64,000 nt of DNA from Micromonospora qiuiae (GTDB lineage: Bacteria; Actinomycetota; Actinomycetes; Mycobacteriales; Micromonosporaceae). The translations under genes were made by a program, and so were the position numbers. The stretch lies in the NCBI RefSeq assembly GCF_016863555.1, contig NZ_BOPC01000039.1, positions 39,988-103,987 of the forward strand, written 5' to 3'. The notes below the pieces were generated by a model. It was not told where the DNA came from. It ran no database searches and saw only the letters and a list, made by a program, of their open reading frames with translations. This document shows positions 10,065 to 18,559 of the stretch, in pieces; within the stretch, counting starts at the first letter, position 1, and each line of letters starts with the position of its first letter.

Positions 10065-11396
10065 GTGAGGGGAGGACCAGAGCACCCGCAGCCGGCCGGC
10101 GGGCCCGGGGGAGGGCGACGGTCGATCGCGTACGCGCGCCTGCGAGGCCTCGGCGGCCGTCACCCGTGGCTGCTCGACGGCGCGATCGCGGCGGCCACCG
10201 GCGCAGTGAATCTCGGCATCGGTGCCGGCGACTCCAGCGGGCTGTACCGCGACTTCGATGGCCCGGCGTGGGCGTTGACCTGCCTGGCGACCCTGACCCT
10301 GGTGGGCCGTCGCCGGGCACCGGTGATCGTACTGCTGCTTCTCTGCGCGATCTGGGCGATGTACATCACCCTGGGTTACCACCCGGTGGTGAACAGCTCC
10401 GGTGCCCTTCTGGCCCTCTACACCGTCGCCGCGGCCCGGTCGGCCGGCCCGACCGTTGCGGCAGCCTCGGCGCCCGCCGTGGTCTGGATCTACGGCGGCC
10501 TGCTCGATCGGCAGGGATCGCTCGTCGGTGCCCTCACGCAGAGTCTGGTGTGGCCAGCGGTCGTGTGCTACCTGGGCAGCGCCGCCCGGCGTCTCAATGA
10601 ACGCGGCCAGCAACTCGCGGCACTGACCGAGGAGTTGCGCCGTGACCGGCAGGAGCTGGCCCGGCGAGCGGTCTCCGACGAGCGGCTGCGTATCGCCCGT
10701 GACCTGCACGATGTCGTCGCTCACCACCTGTCGGTGGTGTCGGTTCAGGCGGGACTCGCCTGGTACGTCCTGACCTCCGACCCGCCGACGGCTCGCACGG
10801 CGCTGCGTAACGTACTGGACACCGTCGGCGAGGCGCACACCGAGATGCGTGGCATGCTCGGTGTCCTGCGGCCGGGGCAGCCCGAGGCCACCGACCCGCC
10901 TTCGCCGGAGCAGCCGGCGCCGGGGCTGGCCCGCCTCGATGACCTGGTCTCCCGGATCCGGGCCGCCGGTGTCCCCGTCCGGACCGTGATGACCGGCGTC
11001 CCCCGCGCCCTGCCGCCCGGTCCTGACCTGTGCGTGTTCCGGTTCCTTCAGGAGGCCCTGACGAACGTGCTGAACCATTCCGGCGGCGCGACCACCGTCA
11101 CGCTCGACTACCAGTACGACCGGTTCGTCGCCACCGTGGCCGACGAGGGGCCTCAGCACACTCCCCGCCGGTTACCACGTCCGGCGGGAACCGGCGGTGG
11201 GCGCGGGCTGATCGGGATGGCCGAACGCGCCCGGCAGTACGGCGGCACGGTGCGGGTCGAGCGGGACGAGCGCGGCTTCACCGTCCGGCTCACCCTGCCC
11301 ACGCCGCCGCCTTCGCCGCCGAAGTCCGACCCCGGCGCGGCAGCGATCGTCGGCGACGGTGCCGCGTCGCCGCCGTCGTCCACAATGAGCGAATGA
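10065..11396 (+). CDS. Two-component sensor histidine kinase (HisKA_3/NarL type)
   Basis: A 443-residue membrane sensor kinase. Four or five hydrophobic segments span about residues 35-170, with no large extracellular domain. A coiled linker leads to the dimerisation/phosphotransfer helix, RIARDLHDVVAHHLS, with the phospho-accepting His near 215. The HATPase domain has its N-box at LQEALTNVLNHS (about 328-339) and a glycine-rich G2 motif GGGRGLIGMAERARQYGG. The C-terminal 30 residues are low complexity. The gene ends in ATGA, shared with the response regulator start, so the pair is translationally coupled. The GTG start is uncertain because the upstream sequence is a pseudogene relic. The stimulus is not evident. 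Confidence 0.9.
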   Translation: MRGGPEHPQPAGGPGGGRRSIAYARLRGLGGRHPWLLDGAIAAATGAVNLGIGAGDSSGLYRDFDGPAWALTCLATLTLVGRRRAPVIVLLLLCAIWAMYITLGYHPVVNSSGALLALYTVAAARSAGPTVAAASAPAVVWIYGGLLDRQGSLVGALTQSLVWPAVVCYLGSAARRLNERGQQLAALTEELRRDRQELARRAVSDERLRIARDLHDVVAHHLSVVSVQAGLAWYVLTSDPPTARTALRNVLDTVGEAHTEMRGMLGVLRPGQPEATDPPSPEQPAPGLARLDDLVSRIRAAGVPVRTVMTGVPRALPPGPDLCVFRFLQEALTNVLNHSGGATTVTLDYQYDRFVATVADEGPQHTPRRLPRPAGTGGGRGLIGMAERARQYGGTVRVERDERGFTVRLTLPTPPPSPPKSDPGAAAIVGDGAASPPSSTMSE

Positions 11397-12076
11397 CTCG
11401 GGTGCTCGTGGTGGACGACCAGGTCCTCATCCGCAGCGGACTCGCCGCGCTGTTGCGGGCCACGCCCGGCATCGTCGTGGTGGGCGAGGCCGGCAGCGGG
11501 GAGGAGGCGGTCCGGCTGGCCGCCGTCACCGCACCCGATGTCGTTCTGATGGATGTGCGGATGCCGGGGATGGGCGGGATCGCGGCCACCGAGCGGATCG
11601 CCGCGACGGTGGACGGCCCGGCTCCGAAGGTGCTCATCCTGACCACCTTCGACCTGGACGAGTACGTCTACGAGGCGCTGCGCGCCGGCGCGTCCGGCTT
11701 CCTGCTGAAGGACACACCACCGGAGCAGTTACTCGACGCCGTGGCCGCCGTCACGGCCGGGACCATGCTGTTCGCGCCGAGCATCCTGCGGCGCCTGGTC
11801 GAGGCGTACGTGGCCCGGTCGCTGCCCGGGTCCGTGCCGGTGCCCGAGCAGCGGCGGGAGTTGCATGCGCTGACCGCCCGTGAACGCGAAGTGCTGCAGA
11901 TGGTGGGCCGTGGATTGTCGAATGCCGAGATCGCCGGCCAGCTCGTCATCTCCGAGGCCACCGTGAAGACCCATCTGAACCGGGCCATGGGCAAGCTCGA
12001 CCTGACGAGCCGGGCGCAGGCCGTCGTGCTCGCGTACGAGACCGGTCTGGTGACACCCCGGCATCGACCGGACTGA
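11393..12076 (+). CDS. LuxR/NarL-family response regulator
   Basis: A 227-residue regulator with an N-terminal receiver domain. The acidic pair is D8/D9, the phospho-acceptor is D54 (LMDVRMPG), the Thr switch is at LTTF and the conserved Lys is in LLKDT. A C-terminal LuxR helix-turn-helix (about 160-220) contains LTAREREVLQMVGRGLSNAE and SEATVKTHLNR. It pairs with the histidine kinase upstream through a 4-base ATGA overlap. It presumably binds promoter DNA after phosphorylation. Targets are unknown; the adjacent three-gene operon on the opposite strand converges with it and is not an obvious target. Confidence 0.95.
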   Translation: MTRVLVVDDQVLIRSGLAALLRATPGIVVVGEAGSGEEAVRLAAVTAPDVVLMDVRMPGMGGIAATERIAATVDGPAPKVLILTTFDLDEYVYEALRAGASGFLLKDTPPEQLLDAVAAVTAGTMLFAPSILRRLVEAYVARSLPGSVPVPEQRRELHALTAREREVLQMVGRGLSNAEIAGQLVISEATVKTHLNRAMGKLDLTSRAQAVVLAYETGLVTPRHRPD

Positions 12077-12105
12077 TGCCGGGGCCGATCCGATCGACCT
12101 GGCAC

Positions 12106-13023
12106 TCACACCCACGGGGTGGCCCGCATCTCGTGCGGCGACAGTGAGATCTCCATCCGGATGCCACCGAAGACGGCTGCGCTGTCCCGGTCGACGTTCT
12201 TCTCCGCCCAGTCGGTGGCTGGCTTGATCAACTCTCGCTGCGACTGCAGGAGCGCGTCGGCGAACTTTTCGAAGAGGCTCCGGCACATCGGCGAACCGGC
12301 GCGGTAGCTGCACTCGACCCGGATGTCCGTCACCTTCGCGTCATCGTCGTGGTTGATGACGGCCGAGAGGTAGAGGTCCGTCCTGCCAGGTCCCTCGCAC
12401 CGCGTCTCGTGCTTAGCGCGCTCCAGGTCGGGATCCGGTCCCGGGGTGCAGGTCCACGAGTTTGCCTGCTCCAGCCACTGCTTCGCGATCAGCGTGACGG
12501 TGACGCCCGGGAGGTAACGGTCGTCCCCCTCAGGGAAGTTCTCGGTCATTGGCGGTGGCTCGCTGCTGCCCGGCGGTGTGCCGGTCACTGTGCCAGCCAG
12601 CGCCCCGACGACGCCGCCACCGAGCATGCCGACCAGCAGCGCGGCGACGGTCACCAGCACGGTCACTGCTTTCCCTGGGCCGGTGGACCGGACGGGAGGC
12701 CGAACCGGCATCGGGGGCCCGGGAAGCTGCATAGCGGGCTGAACAGGCGGGGGTGGTGGGACCACCGGCGGGACCGGCGGCGCAGGCGGGACCGGCGGAA
12801 CGGCCTGAACGGCCTGAACGGCCTGAACGGCCTGAACGGCCTGAACGGCCTGAACGGGCGGGACGGGCGGGACGGGCGGGACGGGCGGCGCAGGCTGAGT
12901 GGAAGGGCTAGCGGCCGGTGGAGCGGGCGGAGCCGGAGTGCCGGGGGCGACCGGACGCCAAGCGGCGCCGTCCCACCAGTACCTGCCGTCGGGTGAGTAG
13001 TGCACGGGTGGTCGTTGGTTCAT
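12106..13023 (-). CDS. Single-pass membrane protein with Pro-rich repeat and DUF2510-like N-terminus
   Basis: A 305-residue protein. The N-terminus (YSPDGRYWWDGAAWRPV) resembles the Trp-rich DUF2510 motif. About 90 residues of Pro-rich low complexity with tandem QAV and PPV units follow. A transmembrane helix spans about 128-150, and an extracytoplasmic domain of about 150 residues contains Cys residues that could form disulfides. The repeat is encoded by an almost perfect 9-base tandem array, so its length may vary between strains. The gene is the last of three coupled genes and overlaps the previous stop by 4 bases (ATGA). The paralogous gene upstream has a similar TM-plus-ectodomain plan. 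The function is unknown; the pair may work with the metallopeptidase-like lipoprotein. Confidence 0.7.
   Translation of the reverse strand: MNQRPPVHYSPDGRYWWDGAAWRPVAPGTPAPPAPPAASPSTQPAPPVPPVPPVPPVQAVQAVQAVQAVQAVQAVPPVPPAPPVPPVVPPPPPVQPAMQLPGPPMPVRPPVRSTGPGKAVTVLVTVAALLVGMLGGGVVGALAGTVTGTPPGSSEPPPMTENFPEGDDRYLPGVTVTLIAKQWLEQANSWTCTPGPDPDLERAKHETRCEGPGRTDLYLSAVINHDDDAKVTDIRVECSYRAGSPMCRSLFEKFADALLQSQRELIKPATDWAEKNVDRDSAAVFGGIRMEISLSPHEMRATPWV
12802..12882. repeat. In-frame 9-bp minisatellite (6x GGCCTGAAC, 3x GGGCGGGAC)
   Basis: Six perfect copies of GGCCTGAAC (12802-12855) are followed by three copies of GGGCGGGAC (12856-12882). On the minus strand they encode QAV and PPV triplets in the membrane protein. 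Every unit is three codons, so slippage changes the stalk length without a frameshift. Confidence 0.95.
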
Positions 13024-13655
13024 CGCAGGGCTCCGCTAATGCGGAGGCGGATGGACCCCGGACTGCTCGTGGTCACGGTGTAGTTGTAGCCACCGATCTC
13101 CGCCTCGGTGTCCTCGTTGGCCTCGATCCGATCGATCACCCAGTTGTTGACCTCCTCGGTCAGCGCCTCGTCGGCGGTGTAGGGCAGTGCCGCGAGCCAC
13201 AGCAGGTAGTCCATGACCGCCTCCGTCGGCTCCTCGTCGGCCGGGCGTGCGACCAGCACGCTCACGTCGGAGATCAACCCCTCAACCTCGTCAATCGTGG
13301 TCTCGAAGGTGATGGTGCCGACCACCAGTTCGCATTTCCAGTAGCGGTCCCGTTCCTGCTCACAGGGGTGTCCCTTGGCCCGCAGCGCGTCAACGACGGT
13401 ACTGGCTTTGAGGACCGGGATACAGACAACCCGGCGGCAGGGCACGGTGGTCGCGGTGGCCTGGTACCGGTTGGTTGGCAGGTAGGCGCCGACCCCGGCG
13501 ACCAGTGCGCCGAGCAGACCGACGATCGCCGAGACCATGAGCACACGTCGCCAGCTCCGTACCCTGGTCGTCGTCGCGGGGACGCCAGCCGGCGGACCGG
13601 GTGGCGGGTCGGACGGTGAGGTGCCACCGGGTCGCGAGAGGGTGGGATCGCTCAT
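13020..13655 (-). CDS. Single-pass membrane protein of unknown function
   Basis: A 211-residue protein. A Pro/Ser-rich cytoplasmic N-terminus of about 40 residues is followed by a transmembrane helix (about 42-62). An extracytoplasmic domain of 145 residues has several Cys residues (PCRRVVCIP, HPCEQERDRYWKCE). Start ATG 13655 is preferred to an upstream ATG at 13688, because it overlaps the stop of the lipoprotein gene by 4 bases, a pattern seen throughout this operon. Its ectodomain layout is similar to the next gene, suggesting ancient duplication. I do not recognise the family. Coupled translation suggests it acts with the upstream HExxH lipoprotein at the cell surface. Confidence 0.7.
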   Translation of the reverse strand: MSDPTLSRPGGTSPSDPPPGPPAGVPATTTRVRSWRRVLMVSAIVGLLGALVAGVGAYLPTNRYQATATTVPCRRVVCIPVLKASTVVDALRAKGHPCEQERDRYWKCELVVGTITFETTIDEVEGLISDVSVLVARPADEEPTEAVMDYLLWLAALPYTADEALTEEVNNWVIDRIEANEDTEAEIGGYNYTVTTSSPGSIRLRISGALR

Positions 13656-15022
13656 GCCCCCGCACCCCCGCGCACGAAACGCTTCCATCCCTCAAGGAAG
13701 GCGCCCGCCGAGGTGCCGAGCGCCCGTTCGCAGATGCCGTCGAAGATCGGCAGCTCTACGAACGGCTCCAGCGTGTCATTGAGCGGGATGACCTGGGCAT
13801 AGAACTCGACGGCCGCGTCCCGCCCCTTGGTCTGCGCGATGTAGGCGAAGACCGACCAGCCCAACAGGTAGTTGAAGCCGCGCTTCGCGCCGTAGAAGTT
13901 TTTCGAGGACGGCAAGCCCTTGAACGAGCCAAGGTTTGCTCGTAGCTGCCTGCGGTATCTACCTGCCTCCGACGGCCACCGCACACCGGTCGCCCAGGTG
14001 GCGAAGCCCTCGACCGCCCAGGTCGGCGCGCCCAGGTCAGAGAGGATGGAGGGTGTGGCCCGCATCTGGGCGGTCACGGAGTGCGCCAGTTCGTGATGCA
14101 TCGTCACCCGGGGGTCCTCGCCCGAGTAGTAGTCCCGGATGTTCTTCAGATTGATCACCGTGGCGGCGCCAGCGTGCTGGTCCGGGTAGACCTGACCGTT
14201 CTTGCGTACGCCTATCCGGGATGTTTGGAAACCGCTGATCTCTGGCAGGAACGTGGAAGAGCGGCCGAGGCTGAACCATTCGCGGTAGTTGTCGTCGTCG
14301 CGAGTCAGATACATGACGTTGCCAGGGAAGCGCGTCCGGCTACCCCAGAGTTTCCCCACGATGGCCGCCTCGGCGGCTGCGGCCCTGGCGTACTTCTCAA
14401 GATCCGGCACGCTCTTGTCGCCGACCAACCAGACGTCCTCCGCGGCCTGCACCACCCGTAGCGGGGTCATGTTCCACGCCTCGTGGGCCAGCGGACCGTT
14501 CAGCATCGCATCGTTCTGGTTTTCATTGGTGGCCGGCGTGATCTCGGCGATCACCAGCTGGCCGCCGTCCTTCGGAGCGAGCCGGTACCGAAAGGTCTCT
14601 GCTGGTGCCGCGCCTACCGGGCTCTCGTCGGCGACCAACTGGGCGATCCGGAACACCGGCCCGAAGGTGTGATCGCCGTGCGCGATGAGCCGCTGAGTGT
14701 TGTAGCCGAACTCGGCGAACTCGAACTGGCGCAGGTTCGCGAAGACCATCCGCTCGTGCTCAATCAGTTCGGCGTTGGAGCTGTCCAGGTCGGCGAGGTA
14801 CGCCTTCTCGTCCTTCTCCTTCACCGCCTTGGCCTGCCGGTCGAGGATCTCCCGCAGTCGGCGCTTGTTCTTGTCCCTGGTGCTTCCGGCGTCCTTGCTC
14901 TCGATCTGCGGCCGCTCGCGCCCGCCACAGCCGGCGAGCAGCAGGCCGCCCGCGATCAGCATGCCCCGCCTCGACAACCGCGCCCCACCGGCCTTGGTGC
15001 CCAGCCAGTTCCCCGTCGACAC
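13652..15022 (-). CDS. Lipoprotein with HExxH metallopeptidase-like domain
   Basis: A 456-residue exported protein. The N-terminus has twin arginines and a lipobox (LSRRGMLIAGGLLLAGC), so it is probably a Tat- or Sec-exported lipoprotein. A charged linker and an NTF2-like middle region follow. The C-terminal domain carries HHELAHSVTAQ, a zincin HExxH motif, with a downstream Glu in WAVEGFATW that fits a gluzincin third ligand. The GTG start at 15022 has AGGAAGG 7 bases upstream; longer frames lack this. It heads a three-gene operon with two small membrane proteins. Extracellular peptidase activity is inferred from the motif only; substrates are unknown. Confidence 0.75.
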   Translation of the reverse strand: MSTGNWLGTKAGGARLSRRGMLIAGGLLLAGCGGRERPQIESKDAGSTRDKNKRRLREILDRQAKAVKEKDEKAYLADLDSSNAELIEHERMVFANLRQFEFAEFGYNTQRLIAHGDHTFGPVFRIAQLVADESPVGAAPAETFRYRLAPKDGGQLVIAEITPATNENQNDAMLNGPLAHEAWNMTPLRVVQAAEDVWLVGDKSVPDLEKYARAAAAEAAIVGKLWGSRTRFPGNVMYLTRDDDNYREWFSLGRSSTFLPEISGFQTSRIGVRKNGQVYPDQHAGAATVINLKNIRDYYSGEDPRVTMHHELAHSVTAQMRATPSILSDLGAPTWAVEGFATWATGVRWPSEAGRYRRQLRANLGSFKGLPSSKNFYGAKRGFNYLLGWSVFAYIAQTKGRDAAVEFYAQVIPLNDTLEPFVELPIFDGICERALGTSAGAFLEGWKRFVRGGAGA

Positions 15023-15214
15023 GCACAGACCTTCCTCGAGGTGACTGATGTCGGTGCCCTGCCCTCCGGCGGCCCCCCATGCGACACCGGGCAGGCAAGG
15101 CACCGACCAACACGCTAGGGACGGCGGCGTGGCGAATCATCCGGTACAGGTTTGATCTTCGGTTCCACCCGTCGCGGTAGTCGTCCGGCCTCCTACAACC
15201 AGCGCGGTACGGGC

Positions 15215-16777
15215 TCAGCCGTAGTAGCGGCGTAGCTCGCGGGTGAGAACCTTGCCGGTGGCGTTGCGGGGCAGGTACCTGACGAAGACGACGTCGCGGG
15301 GCACGGAGAAGCGGGCGAGGTAGTGCCGGACGTACTCGCGGACCGCGTCGGCGTCGAGGGTCTCGCCGGGGTGCAGCCCGAGGAAGGCGGCGAGGCGCTG
15401 GCCGTACTCCGGGTCGGGTACGCCGATGACGGCGGCCTCGCGCACCTGGGGGAGTTGGGCGAGCAACTGTTCCACCTCGGACGGAAAGACGTTCTCCCCG
15501 CCGGAGACGATCATGTCGTCGGCCCGACCGTCCACGAAAAGCAGGCCGTCGGCGTTGACCCGCCCCAGGTCGCCGGTGTCGAGCAGGCCGTCGTGGCGTT
15601 CCCGGTCGGTACCCGTGGTGTAGCCCTCGAAGAGCATCTCGTTGCCGACGAAGATGCGACCCACCCGGCCGGCGGGAACCGGCTCGCCGGCGTCGTCGAG
15701 AATCGCCAGCCGGGTGCCATGCGGTGGTCGGCCGGCGGTGGTGGGGGCGGTACGCAGGTCGGCGGGGGTGGCGATGGAAGCCCAGGAAACCTCGGTCGAG
15801 CCGTACAGGTTGTAGAGCACTTCGCCGTAGGTGTCCATGAAGGCCGACGCGAGGCCGCCGGGCAGCGCGGAGCCGCTCACGGCCACCACCTTCAGCGGCG
15901 GCTGGGGATTCGGCGCCGGCACCTCCATCAGCCGTTGCAGCATCACCGGCACCGCGAACAGTGCTTGGCAGCGGTGTCGCGCCAGGGCGTCCAGGGTGGC
16001 GGCGGGGTCGAAGCGCCGGTGCAGCACGATGGTGGCGCGCAGCGCGAAGCAGACCTGGAGGGCCGCGTACCCCCAGGTGTGAAAGACCGGCGCGGCGATC
16101 ATGACCCGGTCCCGGACGTGCAGGGGGATCCGGTCGATGATGGACACGAGCGGGCCGAAACCGTTCGGGGTCGGTCGGCGCGCGCCCTTCGGCGCCCCGG
16201 TGGTGCCGGAGGTCAGCACGATGATCCGGCCGTCCCGTTCGGGCGGGTGCAGCTCGCCGGGGAGGGCGGTGCGGATCAGTTCCTCCCGGGCCCGCTCGTC
16301 GAGGCGGTGCAGCGCGGCCGGGAGCCCGAGCGCCCGTTCGGTGAACTCGTCGTCGTGCACCAGCACCCGTAGTTGCTGCTCCTCGGCCACGGTGGCCAGC
16401 TGCGCCGGGGAGAGACCGGTGTTGACCAGTACGGTGTCCGCGCCGAGCAGGGTGCCGGCGACGACGGTCTCGATGAGGCCCGGGTGGTTGCGGCAGAGCA
16501 CGGCGATCCGGTCGCCGGTCTGGACGCCCAACCCGGCGCGCAGGGCGCGGGCGAGCCGCTCGGAGCGGTCCAACAGCTCGGCGTACGTCAGCTCCGCACC
16601 CTGCTCATCGATGATCGCCACCCGGTCGGGGTCCCGGGCCGCCGCCTGGCGAAGCTCACCGGCGAGGCTCCACCCCCACTTGCGCAGGGCGCTGAGTTGG
16701 GACGCGACGCGGATCGGGCGGCCGGGGGCGAGCAGGCCACGGCGGGTCAGCGTGGTGACGATGAACGGCAGGTCCAT
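15215..16777 (-). CDS. AMP-dependent acyl-CoA synthetase (long-chain fatty acid type)
   Basis: A 520-residue ANL-family ligase that activates a carboxylic acid with ATP and CoA. The P-loop-like motif LTSGTTGAPKGA lies at about 182-193. The A5 motif YGSTEVSW, the A7 motif TGDLGRV and the hinge/A8 region VDGRADDMIVSGGENVFP are present, as is the A10 catalytic lysine in NATGKVLTREL. An N-terminal hydrophobic stretch is typical of FadD-like proteins acting at the membrane. Start ATG 16777 is preceded by GGAGG at 9 bases. It is probably the last gene of a run on the minus strand with the acyl-CoA dehydrogenase and SCP2 protein, divergent from a TetR regulator. The substrate chain is unknown. Confidence 0.9.
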   Translation of the reverse strand: MDLPFIVTTLTRRGLLAPGRPIRVASQLSALRKWGWSLAGELRQAAARDPDRVAIIDEQGAELTYAELLDRSERLARALRAGLGVQTGDRIAVLCRNHPGLIETVVAGTLLGADTVLVNTGLSPAQLATVAEEQQLRVLVHDDEFTERALGLPAALHRLDERAREELIRTALPGELHPPERDGRIIVLTSGTTGAPKGARRPTPNGFGPLVSIIDRIPLHVRDRVMIAAPVFHTWGYAALQVCFALRATIVLHRRFDPAATLDALARHRCQALFAVPVMLQRLMEVPAPNPQPPLKVVAVSGSALPGGLASAFMDTYGEVLYNLYGSTEVSWASIATPADLRTAPTTAGRPPHGTRLAILDDAGEPVPAGRVGRIFVGNEMLFEGYTTGTDRERHDGLLDTGDLGRVNADGLLFVDGRADDMIVSGGENVFPSEVEQLLAQLPQVREAAVIGVPDPEYGQRLAAFLGLHPGETLDADAVREYVRHYLARFSVPRDVVFVRYLPRNATGKVLTRELRRYYG

Positions 16778-16823
16778 ACCCGCGTACCTCCTTCTCCTCG
16801 CCGGGGCGCGATGGATCGTCGGG

Positions 16824-18038
16824 TCAGCGGATCTGCATTCCGGAGATCGCCCGCGAGATGACCAGGCGCTGGATCTCCGAGGTGCCCTCGAAAATGGTGT
16901 AGATCTTGGCGTCCCGGTACCACCGCTCGACCGGGTGGTCACGCAGGAAGCCTGCGCCGCCGAGCAGTTGGACGGCCTTCTCGGTGACCGAGACGGCCAC
17001 CTCGCCGGCCTTGAGCTTGGACATCGACCCTTCGCCGGCGGTGAACGGCCGGTTGTTGCGGCCCATCCAGGAGGCCCGCCAGACCAGCAGCCGGGCGGCG
17101 TCGATCTCCATCTTCATGTCCGCGAGGGCGAAGGCGACCGCCTGGTTGGTGATGATCGGCCGGCCGAACTGGACGCGCTCCTTGGCGTAGTCCAGCGCGT
17201 ACTCGTAGGCGGCCCGGGCCACGCCGAGCGCCTGGGCGCCGACGGTGGGCCGGGACAGCTCGAACGTACGCATCGCGGCCTGTCCGGATGCGCGCTGCCC
17301 GGACCGGGCACGGGCAAGCCGCTCGTCCAGCGCCTCCTTGCCGCCGAGCAGGCACCGCCCGGGCACCCGTACGTCGTCGAGGAAGACGTCCGCCGTGTGT
17401 GACGCCCGCAGGCCCAGCTTGCGCAGCTTGCGGGTGGCGCTGAGCCCGGCGGTGCCCGGCGGTACGACGAAGGCCGCCTGCCCCCGTGACCCCAGCTCCG
17501 GCTCGACCGAGGCGATCACCACGTGCACCCCGGCGATCCCGCCGTTGGTGGCGTACGCCTTCTGCCCGCGCAGCACCCACTCGTCGGTCGCCTCGTCGTA
17601 GCGGGCCCGGGTGCGCATCGCGCCGACGTCCGAGCCGGCCTCCGGTTCGGAGGAGCAGAATGCGGCGACGGCCGGCGAGTCGACGTCGCCGAAGCACTGC
17701 GGCACCCATTCGACGAGTTGGTCAGGGGTGCCGGTGCCGTAGATGGCGGCGACCGCGAGGGATGTGCCGAAGATGCTCAGGCCGATGCCGGCGTCACCCC
17801 AGAACAGCTCTTCGCTGGCGATCGGCAGCGAGAGCCCGGTGGGATCGGCCCAGCAGGTGGCGAGGAACTCGAAGCCGTACAACCCGACCTTCGCCGCCTC
17901 CTGGATGATCGGCCAGGGGGTCTCCTCGCGGGCGTCCCACTCGGCCGCGGCCGGGCGCACGACCTCGCTGGCGAAGCCGTGCACCCAGTCGCGCAGATCC
18001 CGCTGTTCCTCGTTCAGGTCGAGCGAGAACTCGACCAT
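16824..18038 (-). CDS. Acyl-CoA dehydrogenase
   Basis: A 404-residue flavoprotein that oxidises acyl-CoA to enoyl-CoA. It has the family layout: an N-terminal helical domain, a middle beta domain with CSSEPEAGSDVGAM, and a C-terminal helical domain. The C-terminal domain holds the FAD/tetramer motif RVQFGRPI, the GGAGFLRDHPVERWYRDAK segment and the signature IFEGTSEIQRLVISR. The base at the usual Glu position of short-chain enzymes is in the FEGTSE loop. The start lies 1 base after the SCP2 stop, so the two are co-translated. Together with the downstream ligase it suggests fatty-acid or sterol side-chain catabolism under the divergent TetR gene. Confidence 0.93.
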   Translation of the reverse strand: MVEFSLDLNEEQRDLRDWVHGFASEVVRPAAAEWDAREETPWPIIQEAAKVGLYGFEFLATCWADPTGLSLPIASEELFWGDAGIGLSIFGTSLAVAAIYGTGTPDQLVEWVPQCFGDVDSPAVAAFCSSEPEAGSDVGAMRTRARYDEATDEWVLRGQKAYATNGGIAGVHVVIASVEPELGSRGQAAFVVPPGTAGLSATRKLRKLGLRASHTADVFLDDVRVPGRCLLGGKEALDERLARARSGQRASGQAAMRTFELSRPTVGAQALGVARAAYEYALDYAKERVQFGRPIITNQAVAFALADMKMEIDAARLLVWRASWMGRNNRPFTAGEGSMSKLKAGEVAVSVTEKAVQLLGGAGFLRDHPVERWYRDAKIYTIFEGTSEIQRLVISRAISGMQIR

Positions 18039-18039
18039 C

Positions 18040-18492
18040 TCAGGCCTTGGGGATGTCGAAGAGGTTGGCGATGTTGGCGGCCAGGCCCAGGTCACCCTTT
18101 GCCTTGAGCTTGCCGGTCATGAACATCATGACCGGGTTGGCGCCACCGGAGACGACCTTCAGGAACTCGACCGGGCCCATGGTCAGGCTCAGCCGCGGCT
18201 CGTGCTGCGGGGTCTCGTTGACCGTGCAGGTGCCGTCGGCGATGGCCACCTCGTAGGTGTCGGTGCCGCCGTCGGGGCCGCCGGTGATGTTCCAGTGGAT
18301 GACCGCGTTGGTCGAGCCGGCCCGGTCGGCCCGGAAAAGCTGCGGCATCCGCCCGAAGACCTCACCGAGGATTTTGCCGCGCAGTTCACCGGACATCACC
18401 TCGGTGAGCTTGCTATCCGGGGTGTTCTTGACGAGTTGGGCGAACTCCTTCGGGCCGACGTTGGCGAAGCTGGCCGGATCGAAGTCAGTCAT
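18040..18492 (-). CDS. SCP2 sterol-binding domain protein
   Basis: A 150-residue single-domain SCP2-like protein predicted to bind acyl-CoA or sterols in a hydrophobic tunnel. The fold signature is seen in GTDTYEVAIADGTCTV and in the C-terminal FMTGKLKAKGDLGLA. The ATG at 18492 is chosen because GAGAGGTGG precedes it and because the longer frame would run into the operator. It is the first gene of the SCP2, acyl-CoA dehydrogenase, ligase run. Its promoter faces the TetR gene across a 67-base gap holding a 28-bp palindrome, so it is very likely TetR-controlled. Confidence 0.88.
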   Translation of the reverse strand: MTDFDPASFANVGPKEFAQLVKNTPDSKLTEVMSGELRGKILGEVFGRMPQLFRADRAGSTNAVIHWNITGGPDGGTDTYEVAIADGTCTVNETPQHEPRLSLTMGPVEFLKVVSGGANPVMMFMTGKLKAKGDLGLAANIANLFDIPKA

Positions 18493-18517
18493 GGGGATCC
18501 ACCTCTCGGACAATGGC

Positions 18518-18545
18518 TACTCATGCGTAACCCTACGTACGAGTA
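18518..18545. promoter_or_regulatory. TetR-type operator, 28-bp imperfect palindrome
   Basis: TACTCATGCGTA, spacer ACCC, TACGTACGAGTA. The arms match at 10 of 12 positions as an inverted repeat. It is centred in the 67-base divergent gap between the SCP2 and TetR genes, as expected for an autoregulated TetR repressor controlling both directions. Confidence 0.75.
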
Positions 18546-18559
18546 GGTATGCTCGCAAG

